Made by a program: the position numbers and the translations under genes. From CAWELS01 sp964468205 (lineage in GTDB: Bacteria; Acidobacteriota; Terriglobia; Bryobacterales; Bryobacteraceae), in the NCBI GenBank assembly GCA_964468205.1, contig CAYXVG010000004.1, positions 123,962 through 187,961 of the forward strand: DNA of 64,000 nt. Direction: 5' to 3'. Under the pieces are notes generated by a model. That model searched no databases, was not told the DNA's origin, and saw only the letters and a program-made list of their open reading frames with translations. Below are positions 6,869 to 15,624 of this stretch, piece after piece (positions within the stretch are counted from its first letter, which is position 1; every line of letters begins with the position of its first letter).

Positions 6869-9154
6869 GTGGTACTCGCCCTTGGAGTGATCGCCATGGT
6901 CAGTTCCATCGCGTCTTGGCATTCACCCGAACCGCTGAAGTACACAATAGTGCTGGTTCTGGCGAATCTCGCAGCCGGGTGGAAAATCGGCCTTCCGGCG
7001 TTCCCGGGCACCACTTCGGTCGGTACACTCTTTGTCCTCGTGGGCATTGCGGAATTCTCCCTTCCGGAGACGATGGTCATGGGGACCTCGTCCGTTCTCA
7101 CCCAGTTCCTACTCCACGAACGCGCTTCCTGGAAAGGGCTCATCTTCCGGATAGCGAATATCGGCGTGGCGATCACCTCGGCATACTATGTCTACGTGAC
7201 CTGCGCGGCTGGTGTCGAACCGGCGCCACTTTGGCCTCTCGTACCGGCCGTTTTGACGTTTGCGCTTCTCAATACCTTCGCGGCCGCCGTTGAACACGCC
7301 CGGACCCGAGAAAACGCCGTCGTCGAGATTTGGCATGAATGTGGGTTCTGGACGCTTCCCTACTATCTGCTGAGCGCCGCCATTGCGGCCGGCATGAGCT
7401 GGATAAGCGCCAAGATCGGATGGCCATACGGCCTGGCGGCCCTTCCCTTAATGCTGTTCAGCTATTACAGGGCTTACTCTCATATCGAAGCGATCCGCGC
7501 AAGGAGGTCAGGGACCGAACGCCTCGTGAATCATCACCACCGGACAGTGGAGACGTTGGCGCTAGCGATTGCAGCCCGCTTCCGGACGGCCAATGATCAG
7601 TTCTTGCGAACCCAGGCGCATTCGATGACGCTCGCCGGCGACCTCGAACTCCCAGAGGATGAACGGGAGGCCCTGCGCATCGCGTCCGTCATGCACGATG
7701 TGGGAATGCTCGCGGTTCCCGAGCAGATTGTGGGCAAAGCCGGGCGGCTGAGCGCCGAGGAGTTCGAGCGGATCAAAGTTCATCCGGAGGTCGGCGCCGA
7801 GATCATCGAGCAGTCTGGTTTCCCGTATCCGGTGGCAAAGATTGTCCGGCACCATCACGAGCGGTGGGACGGCCAGGGCTACCCGGACGGTCTGCTTGGC
7901 GAGGCAATCCCGCTGGCTGCCCGGATTCTCACCGCCGTGGACTGCCTGGTGTCTCTGACCACAGACCGGAATCACCGCCAGGCGATCGGCTTCGACCGCG
8001 CTCTCTCCTTTGTGACCTCCCAGTCTGGAACGGCCTTTGACCCGCGTGTCGTCGCGGCCCTGCAGGAGCGAGCCGGGGAATTCCACCAGGCCTTCGAAGC
8101 CGCCGTGGGCCCCAGGGAGGCGGAACCGCGCTTCGTGGCGTCGATCTCCAACGCGCGCCGGGAATCCCAGCAAATCTACGCCCTTGCACAGCAACTTGGG
8201 ACAACGCTGGAGCTATCGGAGACACTCGAAACCGTGGACCGCCACATGCCTTCCATCCTGTGCTTTGACGCCCTGGCGGTTTACCTCCTGCGTGATGGAG
8301 TCTTGCTCCCGGAGTACGCTAGCGGTGCGGCGAAGCCGACGATCTTTTCGAGCCGGATCACCACGGATAATGCCACGTCCGGCGCAGCGGCCCGGTTGCG
8401 GCGAACGATTCCGAATGGCAAACCGGAAGACGACTTTGGCGGGCAACAGACCCCTCTCCAGTCGGCCCTCGCAATGCCCCTTAACGGCGCTGACGGAGTC
8501 ATTGGGGTGCTAACCGTCTACCGGCAAGAAGCCAATGCGTTTACCGGGGACGACATTCAGATGCTACAAGGCATCCAGGGCATCGTTGCCGCCGCGGTAG
8601 AAAACGCTATCCGGTTTGAAAAAGCCGAAGCCTCCGCCACTACCGACAACCTGACCGGCCTTCCCAACGCTCGATCCCTGTTCCAGCGGCTGGAGACCGA
8701 AGTGGCCAGATGCAAACGAAGCCAAGGCAGCTTCGCCGTGGTGGTCTGCGACCTCAACGGTTTTAAGCACGTCAACGACCGCTTCGGGCACATCGCCGGG
8801 AACCACGTTCTGCAAGCCACCGGCGGCGCATTGCAGATGCACTGCCGCGAGTACGACTACGTGGCCAGATTGGGCGGAGACGAGTTTGTCATTCTCCTTC
8901 CAGGCCTGCCGGATAGTGCGCTCGAAATCAAACTACGGCATCTTTCGCGGGTAGTCGCCGAGGCAGCCGAGGGCGCGGTTCCGGGAGGGGGTGTGACACT
9001 TAGCGCGGGGTGCGCCCGATATCCGGTCGACGGAACGGACGCCGAGTCTCTGTTGTCGAACGCGGATGCCAAGATGTACGAGGACAAACGCAGCCGGCAG
9101 TTTGGCCATCCGGGCTTCGTATTCGATTCCTCGCCGGCGATGCTGAAGCGATAG
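6869..9154 (+). CDS. Membrane HD-GYP - GAF - GGDEF cyclic-di-GMP protein
   Basis: A 761-residue protein with both cyclic-di-GMP-breaking and -making domains. Residues 1-205 form about seven or eight membrane helices (MASE-like sensor). The HD-GYP domain (about 210-400) has MHDVG at 275-279 and an intact HHERWDGQGYP near 327; the usual HDxGK lysine is Met (HDVGM). A GAF-like domain spans about 430-590. The GGDEF domain (about 600-745) has an intact GGDEF at 669-673 preceded by the RxxD inhibition site (REYD, five residues before). GTG 6869 is the first standard start after an in-frame stop but has no Shine-Dalgarno; a CTG start about 40 nt upstream is possible. It is divergent from the PilZ pair. 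Confidence 0.92.
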   Translation: MVLALGVIAMVSSIASWHSPEPLKYTIVLVLANLAAGWKIGLPAFPGTTSVGTLFVLVGIAEFSLPETMVMGTSSVLTQFLLHERASWKGLIFRIANIGVAITSAYYVYVTCAAGVEPAPLWPLVPAVLTFALLNTFAAAVEHARTRENAVVEIWHECGFWTLPYYLLSAAIAAGMSWISAKIGWPYGLAALPLMLFSYYRAYSHIEAIRARRSGTERLVNHHHRTVETLALAIAARFRTANDQFLRTQAHSMTLAGDLELPEDEREALRIASVMHDVGMLAVPEQIVGKAGRLSAEEFERIKVHPEVGAEIIEQSGFPYPVAKIVRHHHERWDGQGYPDGLLGEAIPLAARILTAVDCLVSLTTDRNHRQAIGFDRALSFVTSQSGTAFDPRVVAALQERAGEFHQAFEAAVGPREAEPRFVASISNARRESQQIYALAQQLGTTLELSETLETVDRHMPSILCFDALAVYLLRDGVLLPEYASGAAKPTIFSSRITTDNATSGAAARLRRTIPNGKPEDDFGGQQTPLQSALAMPLNGADGVIGVLTVYRQEANAFTGDDIQMLQGIQGIVAAAVENAIRFEKAEASATTDNLTGLPNARSLFQRLETEVARCKRSQGSFAVVVCDLNGFKHVNDRFGHIAGNHVLQATGGALQMHCREYDYVARLGGDEFVILLPGLPDSALEIKLRHLSRVVAEAAEGAVPGGGVTLSAGCARYPVDGTDAESLLSNADAKMYEDKRSRQFGHPGFVFDSSPAMLKR

Positions 9155-9180
9155 AGGTAGCGACGCGCCGGTCTCTATCG
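9149..9180. terminator. Inverted repeat between convergent genes, probable bidirectional terminator
   Basis: CGATAGAG (9149-9156) and CTCTATCG (9173-9180) are perfect 8-bp arms around a 16-nt loop. The repeat covers the stop codon of the HD-GYP gene and ends two bases before the stop of the convergent propeller gene. It has no long T-tract. Confidence 0.5.
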
Positions 9181-9181
9181 A

Positions 9182-10297
9182 TCACTGCTCCCGTTCGGTA
9201 GCTTCCACCAGCTTATCGACAACCATGGAGTAGATGGCAGGCTTCCCGTCCCGGTCGCTTTGGAAGAAGATCCTCCGGCTGTCCGGAGAAAACGCCGGCT
9301 GCACCATGGCCGGGTTCGACGCCCGGTGCTCGCAAATCGATAACTCGCGCCCGTTCACGCGCAGCAGCAGAAGCACGAAGGGGGTGGCCCGGCCGCCGCT
9401 CGCGCCGACGAAGACGGAACTGTTCGAGTTGGATCCAAAGCTGACGAACTGCGACGTCTTTGCAATTGGCCGGTCTTGCCGGTTGTCGACGAAGTACTCC
9501 CGAATCTCGTGCAGCTTGCTCTTTTCCTCGGGAATCAGAAGATACAACAGAGCCCTCCCGTCGGCGCTCCACTCTGCCGGGCCCGCGAGACCCGGCGGAG
9601 CCGGCACTTGGCTTGGCCGCTTCCCGGAAGATGTAACTAGCCAGACTTCGCCATCCTGGCGGAACGCCAGTTCCCGTTTGCGTGGTCGCGGAAGCGGTTC
9701 GATGATCTTTCGCGGTGACTCGATTATCATTCGCACCCGCTGGCGTTTGAGGTCCAGTTCCTGGACTTGCCACGATTCGCCGGCGGCCGTCGCGAAGTAT
9801 GCCCGGTGGCCATCATCACTCACCCGCACGGACCCGCCATACCGGACCCCCTCGGGTAGCTCGTACAGCGTCCGGTTTCCCGAACCGTTCGCACCGGACT
9901 GCTCAAGCCGGCGTCCGTCCAGGAATAGGAAGCTCCGGTCGTCCGGCAGCAGCGTCAGGCTGGCCGCCTCCAGCTTGCCCGCTTCGGTAAGCAACCGGCT
10001 TTCTCCGGACTCGATTTCCATTCTCCACGCCTGCAGCGTCCCGGAGCGGTCCGAAGCATACAGGAAGAAATCCCGCCGTCGCGCAGCATAGCGGGACCGC
10101 GGACCGGGAAGAAACGACGAGAAATCCGGGCTCGTCAGACGCTCGACGGGAAACTCAGTCGCCGGATCGGCATACCGCAGCTTCTCGGATGGTACGGTCG
10201 CCCCTTTTCGGACGGTGGCAGGAAGGCGGAGCGGTAAGGCAGTGGAAAGGAAGAGTCTCCGGCTCCAGCTCCTGCCGGAGGGCCGCCCCATGCGCAT
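9182..10297 (-). CDS. Tat-exported beta-propeller (TolB/WD40-like) protein
   Basis: A 371-residue protein with a twin-arginine signal near its start (SWSRRLFLST). The rest is a repeated WD40-like/TolB-type propeller: segments such as FFLYASDRSGTLQAWRMEIESG, LLPDDRSFLFLDG, RVSDDGHRAYFA, EWSADGRALLYLL and AFSPDSRRIFFQSDRDG repeat about every 45-50 residues. Oligogalacturonate-lyase-like and TolB-like proteins share this pattern; which one cannot be decided here. ATG 10297 is chosen because TACGAT (extended -10 form TGATACGAT) ends 8 nt upstream; GTG 10315 is an alternative. It is convergent with the HD-GYP gene and downstream of DUF3500. Confidence 0.75.
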   Translation of the reverse strand: MRMGRPSGRSWSRRLFLSTALPLRLPATVRKGATVPSEKLRYADPATEFPVERLTSPDFSSFLPGPRSRYAARRRDFFLYASDRSGTLQAWRMEIESGESRLLTEAGKLEAASLTLLPDDRSFLFLDGRRLEQSGANGSGNRTLYELPEGVRYGGSVRVSDDGHRAYFATAAGESWQVQELDLKRQRVRMIIESPRKIIEPLPRPRKRELAFRQDGEVWLVTSSGKRPSQVPAPPGLAGPAEWSADGRALLYLLIPEEKSKLHEIREYFVDNRQDRPIAKTSQFVSFGSNSNSSVFVGASGGRATPFVLLLLRVNGRELSICEHRASNPAMVQPAFSPDSRRIFFQSDRDGKPAIYSMVVDKLVEATEREQ

Positions 10298-10305
10298 AAG
10301 ATTTG

Positions 10306-10311
10306 ATCGTA
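10306..10311 (-). promoter_or_regulatory. Extended -10-like TGATACGAT, 8 nt before the propeller gene
   Basis: TACGAT with an upstream TG (extended -10 arrangement) ends 8 nt before ATG 10297 on the minus strand. No Shine-Dalgarno is present, so a leaderless message is plausible. Confidence 0.35.
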
Positions 10312-10381
10312 TCACGCGGGCGAGCAGAGAGACGCTTTCAGCCGGGCCGCCGAGACCGGCAACGTCGCCGGCTGGCCGGCG

Positions 10382-11410
10382 CTACCTGGCCAACAAATCG
10401 AACCCAAAATCGCCCTCGAAGTCGCGCCACACCGAGTGGATGTGATTCGCGCCATTCTGTGTGCAGTCATATTCGATGAGAAACCGCTCCGTCCGGATCC
10501 GGTAGTAATGCGGGTCGTCACGTTCGGCCGAACCCGCCCAGGCGAACCACACGTTTTCGCCCGCGTCCTCGAACTGCTGCAAACGGTGGCGCTCCACCTC
10601 TTCCGGCATCTTTGCGGCGTAGAGGGCGACGATACCGGCAATCTTCGCCCTTTGTTCGCCATTCATCTCACCGAGACGCAACCCGGCCGGTTGGTTCTCG
10701 ATCACGGCCTTGCGCTCCGCTCCGGTCAGGATGTCCGGGTAAGCCTTGTCGGCCACAATGGCTTCGTTCCGCTGTTTGTCGTTCAACGATAGGAGCAGAT
10801 CCCGGGCGAGATCCTCTTCCCTGTCCAGCGTTCGCCAACCTTTCCTGGGTCCTTCCCGAATCTCACGTGGATTCGCTCCGAAAAACGAGGGCGCCGCCAC
10901 GACCCTGCCGCCGGCAACGAGGTAGTGGAGGCTGACATGATGGCCTTCCACCCGGTAACCCCATGTGGCGCCAGCCGCCGGATCACCGAAAATGCTGAAG
11001 TGGTATTTGAGCGGGTCTCTTCTCTCGCCGCTGTCGCCCTCCTGGACTCGCAAGACCTCCTCCAGGCTCATAATGGTGCGGGTGTTTTGATACCCCTCCC
11101 GGCTGAGGCCCGCGCTCAGTAGCGCCGAGGCCAAATGGCGCTGCTCCGCGGTCATTTCCCTTAGAGTTAAGCCCGGGCGCGGATGCCCGAATCGCTTGGC
11201 GATATCGGGGCTGGGGATGAAATGCCAGAATGCCCGTTGCTCTGTTTCCAACGGAAACACTGTCTGCGCCCGTTGCTCGGCGGAAAGCGAGGTCAAGAAA
11301 TGCCGCGCCGCTCTCGCCATGGCCGGTGCGGTTTCCAGTGTGCCGTAGGCGTGAGCGAGCGAGAGCAATCCAGCCGAAGCGGCGACAAGCCGGATGCGGC
11401 GAGGTCTCAT
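10382..11410 (-). CDS. DUF3500-family secreted protein
   Basis: A 342-residue protein of the DUF3500 family, recognisable from the C-terminal block QNGANHIHSVWRDFEGDFG, the GHHVSLHY segment and repeated LS.EQR motifs. An N-terminal hydrophobic stretch (RIRLVAASAGLLSLAHA) suggests export. GGGAGGG lies five bases before ATG 11410. It starts 19 nt after the M23 peptidase gene and is probably co-transcribed with it. The molecular function of DUF3500 is not known to me; conserved His and Asp residues hint at a metal site, which is inference. Confidence 0.88.
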   Translation of the reverse strand: MRPRRIRLVAASAGLLSLAHAYGTLETAPAMARAARHFLTSLSAEQRAQTVFPLETEQRAFWHFIPSPDIAKRFGHPRPGLTLREMTAEQRHLASALLSAGLSREGYQNTRTIMSLEEVLRVQEGDSGERRDPLKYHFSIFGDPAAGATWGYRVEGHHVSLHYLVAGGRVVAAPSFFGANPREIREGPRKGWRTLDREEDLARDLLLSLNDKQRNEAIVADKAYPDILTGAERKAVIENQPAGLRLGEMNGEQRAKIAGIVALYAAKMPEEVERHRLQQFEDAGENVWFAWAGSAERDDPHYYRIRTERFLIEYDCTQNGANHIHSVWRDFEGDFGFDLLAR

Positions 11411-11429
11411 AGCGACCCTCCCAGTCGGT

Positions 11430-12317
11430 TTAGAACGGCAAGTCGCTCTTGGCGTAATTCGCGGGGCGGGCGGACTGCTTGAGGTACATGTACGGGTTCA
11501 CCGGGCTGCCGCCGTGCCGGACTTCAAAGTGCAGGTGATAGCCCGTGGTGCGGCCGCTCCGGCCCACCTTCCCGATCTCCTGCCCGCGGCGGACTTCCTG
11601 ACCGGCGATGACATCAATGTGATTCAAGTGTCCGTAATAGGTGGTGATGCCGCCGCCGTGGTCCACGACAATCAGCTTGCCGTAGGCCCCTGCCCAACCG
11701 GTACGAGTGACGATGCCGTCCCCAGCCGCTCGAACAGGCGTGTTCGGCGCCGCACTCAGGTCAACTCCGGGGTGGAACGCGCTCATCCCGCGAAATGGAT
11801 CGCTGCGCTTGCCAAAATAGCTGCTAAACCGGCCGTCCACGGGCCAAAGGGTCGGCTTCGAGTTCTTCTGCCAGGAACGCGGGAATTTCCGGGAGAAGAT
11901 CGAGAAGCGGGCGCTTTTAAGAAAGTCGTATTGTTCAAGCGTTTCGTTATAGGTTGGGACTAGGGAACCCTCGGCCAAGATGTCGTCGGGCCCGTCGATG
12001 TGCTTCCTGATCCCGTATGCCTGAGAGACTTCGCTGGCGAAGACCTGCAAAGTGGCAAGCTGCTCATTCTTCTGCGTCGACTCCCGCTGCAGGGCCTGAT
12101 ACCGATCCCGCAAGGACTGGATTTCCGAGCGCAGAGAGTTATAATCTGCAACCTTCCAAGCCATCCTTGCATAGCTCCCCACCAGACCGATCATTGTGAT
12201 CGCGCCCACCAGGGCCAGTGCAAGTACCGAGTACACGAGTTTGTGCGGGATATGAATCCGGCGCAAACGACCGTGGAGCGAATGAGCAACGACGAGTATG
12301 AAGTATTGCTGCTTCAT
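11430..12317 (-). CDS. M23-family (LytM) murein peptidase, membrane anchored
   Basis: A 295-residue envelope protein. One membrane helix at about residues 23-45, a coiled coil at about 55-100 (SLRSEIQSLRDRYQALQRES), and a C-terminal LytM domain with the zinc motifs HPGVD and HLHFE plus the G.HG.I TYYGHL block. All metal-binding residues appear present, so it can be an active cross-link endopeptidase or an amidase activator. ATG 12317 has AGGTG upstream and removes an unrelated 11-residue extension. It lies in the same direction as mltG and ruvX, consistent with a cell-wall gene cluster. Confidence 0.92.
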   Translation of the reverse strand: MKQQYFILVVAHSLHGRLRRIHIPHKLVYSVLALALVGAITMIGLVGSYARMAWKVADYNSLRSEIQSLRDRYQALQRESTQKNEQLATLQVFASEVSQAYGIRKHIDGPDDILAEGSLVPTYNETLEQYDFLKSARFSIFSRKFPRSWQKNSKPTLWPVDGRFSSYFGKRSDPFRGMSAFHPGVDLSAAPNTPVRAAGDGIVTRTGWAGAYGKLIVVDHGGGITTYYGHLNHIDVIAGQEVRRGQEIGKVGRSGRTTGYHLHFEVRHGGSPVNPYMYLKQSARPANYAKSDLPF

Positions 12318-12450
12318 AGAAAGGCACCTGGCCTCAGATAGCCAAGACAAGTAGATTCAATCACTTACGGGGAGCTATAAACAAAAGTGGACATCTTCCC
12401 CGCTTGCCATGAAACCAGTCCGTCATAGTAACAGGCACGTACTCCGGATG

Positions 12451-12921
12451 TCAACCCCCTTGGGGCCGTTGCGCCCGTTTCCGGAGCGACACCCACGGTG
12501 GAAAAGCGCTGGGATCTTCGAGCCATACAAGCATCCACTGGAGCATCTCCTCTTTCTGCGAACGCTTTGCGGAATCCGCCGTCTTGCGCGCCGCCCACCG
12601 CCCGCGGTGTTTAGCCTCGAGGACGAGTTCTCGGCAACGGCGCGCCCGCGCACTCCTTCCGGCGGCCGCTGCCAGCGAGTATTCGCGTCCGAGGGCAAGC
12701 AAGGTGCGCTCCAGTTCCTCGAGGCTTTCTTGGCGGACTCCTTCGACAAGCGGATCCAGAGGTATGCCCGAATCCCGGAGAAGCCGGCGCAGATAGCCTT
12801 CGGTGGTCTCGGGGAACTGCTCCCGGAACTCGTGCCAAACGCCCTCAGTTATTCTCTCCAGGGCTCGCCGCTTCAGATGCTCGGCGACCTTCGCCTTGAC
12901 GGACTGCTTCGCGGAGTGCAC
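12451..12921 (-). CDS. Helical protein of unknown function overlapping mltG
   Basis: A 156-residue, charged, predicted all-helical protein beginning at GTG 12921, with GAGGT seven bases upstream. It overlaps the 3' end of mltG by 77 nt in another frame. No signal peptide, membrane segment or known motif is seen; the middle (residues 60-115) is rich in Leu, Glu and Arg and may form coiled coil. Its ribosome site and codon pattern suggest it is real. Because mltG and ruvX precede it on the same strand, co-expression with them is likely. Function unknown. Confidence 0.6.
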   Translation of the reverse strand: MHSAKQSVKAKVAEHLKRRALERITEGVWHEFREQFPETTEGYLRRLLRDSGIPLDPLVEGVRQESLEELERTLLALGREYSLAAAAGRSARARRCRELVLEAKHRGRWAARKTADSAKRSQKEEMLQWMLVWLEDPSAFPPWVSLRKRAQRPQGG

Positions 12922-13900
12922 GGCGGTACCTCGCTACGGCGCGATTGTGCGCGGAGAGTGATTCGGAAAAGACATGCCGCCCGGAGCGGTCCGGCGCGGC
13001 GACGAAAAATACGTACTCTGTGCTCGCCGGGTTGAGAGTGGCCTCAATGGCAGCGCGGCCGGGGCTGGCGATGGGCCCTGGCGGAAGCCCCGCATGCCGG
13101 TAAGTGTTGTAAGGATGCGGGTTATCGAGATCCGACCGGCGGATCACCCCGTCGTAGCGCTCTTCGAGGATGGCGGCGTAGATCACCGTCGGGTCACACT
13201 CGAGCCTCATGTCGCGGCGCAGACGATTGTGGAATACGCTCGCCACCAGCCGGCGCTCGTCCGGCACGCCGGTCTCTTTTTCCACCAGAGACGCGAGAAT
13301 GACGGTCTCGCGGACGTCCGTCTCGCCGCCGGCACGGGCCCAAATCCGGCGAAACTCCCGCGTCATCATCCGGCACACTTCTGCCGGACTGGTCCCGCGG
13401 GTGACGTGATAGGTGGATGGAAAGAGGTAGCCCTCAAGCGTCTCCGCCTCGGGGTCGAGGTCCGAGATTTGCTCAGTGCTGGCGGTAGCGGCCAGCGCCG
13501 CTGCTTCCCCGATCCAATCGAGGCGAGCTAAGATCCGCGCGGTCTCGAAGCGATTGCTTCCCTCCGGGATCGTGATTGCGTGGTAGTAAACGTCGCCCCG
13601 GACAAACCGGTCGAAGACGCTCCAGACCGAGGCCGGCTGCGCGAATCGATATTCGCCCGCCTGCAGGACCTCTCCAGTCCTCAGAAGGCGGGCGGCGAGA
13701 AACAACCGCTCATCGGCGATGACTCCGCGCCGGGCAAGCGTGGCGGCGATGCCGCGGGACGTCTCGCCCCGGCGGATCTCCACGAACACCTCATTCGTAA
13801 AACCGGCGTAGGGGCGGTGGAGTTCCGTATAGAGCCAGATCGCCGCGCTAGCCAGCGCGAGCGCCAGCGCCACGCCGGAGAGAAGGAGCCAGCGCTTCAC
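12845..13900 (-). CDS. mltG: Endolytic murein transglycosylase MltG
   Basis: YceG/MltG-family membrane lytic transglycosylase that cuts nascent glycan strands. It has a short cytoplasmic tail, one membrane helix (LLLSGVALALALASAAIWLY), a LysM-like segment (VEIRRGETSRGIAATLA) and the catalytic region LVEKETG, where the first Glu is the family's catalytic acid, followed by FHNRL..DM.L..DPTVIY. I prefer GTG 13900, which overlaps the ruvX stop by 4 nt (GTGA); ATG 13939 would add 13 residues. About 351 residues from this start, near the usual length. Confidence 0.93.
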   Translation of the reverse strand: MKRWLLLSGVALALALASAAIWLYTELHRPYAGFTNEVFVEIRRGETSRGIAATLARRGVIADERLFLAARLLRTGEVLQAGEYRFAQPASVWSVFDRFVRGDVYYHAITIPEGSNRFETARILARLDWIGEAAALAATASTEQISDLDPEAETLEGYLFPSTYHVTRGTSPAEVCRMMTREFRRIWARAGGETDVRETVILASLVEKETGVPDERRLVASVFHNRLRRDMRLECDPTVIYAAILEERYDGVIRRSDLDNPHPYNTYRHAGLPPGPIASPGRAAIEATLNPASTEYVFFVAAPDRSGRHVFSESLSAHNRAVARYRRALREAVRQGEGRRASEAASPGENN

Positions 13901-14355
13901 TCCGCTGCCGGATCGTCCTGTTGCTGGAGACGTTTCCATTCGAGATAGCTTTCGAGAATTAGCATGGCCGCCAGCCGATCCACCGCTCCGGCGCGTTTGC
14001 GGCTGCTGATTCCGGTCTCCTTGAGCACACGCTGCGCTTCCACTGAGGTGAGACGCTCATCCCAGAACCGGATTGGAAGCCCGGTACGGGCGCCCAGCCG
14101 GCCGGCAAATTCACGCGCTTCCTCCGAGGAGCGGCTGCTGTCGCCGCTGAGATGTTTCGGGTCTCCAACCACAATCTCGACAGCGCCTGTCTCGCCGGCG
14201 ATCTTGGCGAGCCCCTCAAGATCCTGCCTGATGCGGCCACGAGTGAAGGTCTCGAGCCCCTGGGCCGTGATGCCGAGATCGTCGCTTACCGCGAGACCGA
14301 TACGCCGCCTTCCATAGTCAAGCGCGAGAATGCGGCCGGGAGTACTCCTGTTCAT
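13897..14355 (-). CDS. ruvX: RuvX/YqgF Holliday-junction-resolvase-like nuclease
   Basis: A 152-residue RNase-H-fold protein of the YqgF/RuvX family, linked in other bacteria to 16S rRNA 5' maturation. Visible family blocks are ALDYGRRRIGLAVSD at the start (first catalytic Asp), VVGDPKHLSG (usually GLP), WDERLTS and the C-terminal DRLAAMLIL with the last Asp. ATG 14355 is preferred to GTG 14364. A TATAAT on the same strand at 14419-14424 could be its promoter with a leader of about 57 nt. It heads the minus-strand ruvX-mltG group. Confidence 0.93.
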   Translation of the reverse strand: MNRSTPGRILALDYGRRRIGLAVSDDLGITAQGLETFTRGRIRQDLEGLAKIAGETGAVEIVVGDPKHLSGDSSRSSEEAREFAGRLGARTGLPIRFWDERLTSVEAQRVLKETGISSRKRAGAVDRLAAMLILESYLEWKRLQQQDDPAAE

Positions 14356-14418
14356 TACGCCCACTGGAGGCCGGTTCTCCGCAAGTCCGCCGGGTTCCGG
14401 CTGTGCAAGTCTATGTCC

Positions 14419-14424
14419 ATTATA
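14419..14424 (-). promoter_or_regulatory. -10 hexamer TATAAT upstream of ruvX
   Basis: A perfect TATAAT on the minus strand, with TTGGCT as a possible -35 at 19-nt spacing (14444-14449). It lies in the divergent gap between ruvX and the AI-2E transporter gene and would give a leader of about 57 nt. Confidence 0.5.
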
Positions 14425-14472
14425 GGTTGCCGCGTGGTAGAGTAGCCAATTAGCAGAAGGTGGTCGATTTCG

Positions 14473-15624
14473 GTGTCATTGCTGACACAGTCCACAGAGG
14501 GAAACAAACCCCGGAATCTCAGTTTGATGGTCATCGCCCTTGGTGTTTCCGTGGCTCTGCTTTACTATGGGCGGCTCTTCTTCATCACCTTGGTGATCGC
14601 CGTCATTATAGGATTTCTTCTCGATCCTTTTGTGAGCCTGCTGATGCGTTTGCGGCTGCCGCGCTCGCTCGCGAGCTTCCTAGTCTGTGTGGTGGCTCTC
14701 CTGCTGCTCTACTTGGCCGGCCTGGGGGCATACACTCAGATTTCAGTGCTCGTCAATGACTTGCCGACCTACTCGGAGAGGATAAATGCGCTCGTTGCGC
14801 GCGTGACCGAACGCGTGGAGGGCATGGAACGAACGACGTACGAGGTGCTGTTCCCACGACGCGCTCCAGAGTTAGAACCGCCATCCGAGACGCAGCCGCC
14901 CGCCGTCCGCCAGCGCCGTTCCGTGGAACCTCCGCTGCCGGTGGAACCCGAGGTGCCCGAGGTGCGCATCCGGCAGGAAAGAGTGTCCCTATTGAGCCAG
15001 GCATACACTTACGCGGCGGCATTCTACGATGTCGGCCTGATGGCCTCCTTCGTGCCGTTCCTAGTGTATTTCATGCTGAGTTGGCGGGAGCACTTCCGCC
15101 GCAGCTATTTGCATCTATTCCAAGGCCAAGACCGGTACGCCGCGGGGCGGAGTTGGGAGGGCATCGCTGACATGGCGCGCGCCTACGTGGTGGGAAACTT
15201 CGTGCTTGGGATCTTTCTTTCCATCGTCAGCACGGTTTTCTTCTGGGCGATGAAACTGCCGTATTTCCTGCTCGTCGGCCCGCTGAGCGGCTTCCTGAGC
15301 CTGATTCCCTACATCGGGCTGCCACTATCCATGGTGCCGCCGTTCTTTATGGCGCTGGCCGTCTACGAGCGGCTGCCGCCGTATCTGATCATCGGCGCGG
15401 TCGTCGCGTTTCTCCACCTGCTGGCACTCAACCTACTCTACCCGAAGATTGTCGGCTCGCGCGTGCACTTGAATCCCTTGGTGGTCACGGTGGCACTCAT
15501 GTTCTTCGGCATACTCTGGGGCGGTATGGGCTTCGTACTGGCGATTCCGGTGGCCGCGGGAGTAAAAGCGGTCTGCGATAACGTGCCGAGCTTACAGCCC
15601 TACGGGCGGCTGCTCGGGGATTAG
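14473..15624 (+). CDS. AI-2E/PerM-family transporter with proline-rich insertion
   Basis: A 383-residue membrane protein of the AI-2E exporter (PerM/YdiK/TqsA) family. Several membrane helices are clear: three near residues 15-90 and four or five from 185 onward, with the family block GPLSGFLSLIPYIG and the conserved C-terminal LNPLVVTVALMFFG. Between helices, about residues 130-170 form a Pro/Arg/Glu-rich stretch (ELEPPSETQPP, VEPPLPVEPEVPEV) not typical of the family. GTG 14473 has AGAAGG upstream. Substrate cannot be assigned from sequence; the family includes export of small organics and Na+/H+ antiport. Its stop codon overlaps that of the convergent gene. Confidence 0.88.
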   Translation: MSLLTQSTEGNKPRNLSLMVIALGVSVALLYYGRLFFITLVIAVIIGFLLDPFVSLLMRLRLPRSLASFLVCVVALLLLYLAGLGAYTQISVLVNDLPTYSERINALVARVTERVEGMERTTYEVLFPRRAPELEPPSETQPPAVRQRRSVEPPLPVEPEVPEVRIRQERVSLLSQAYTYAAAFYDVGLMASFVPFLVYFMLSWREHFRRSYLHLFQGQDRYAAGRSWEGIADMARAYVVGNFVLGIFLSIVSTVFFWAMKLPYFLLVGPLSGFLSLIPYIGLPLSMVPPFFMALAVYERLPPYLIIGAVVAFLHLLALNLLYPKIVGSRVHLNPLVVTVALMFFGILWGGMGFVLAIPVAAGVKAVCDNVPSLQPYGRLLGD

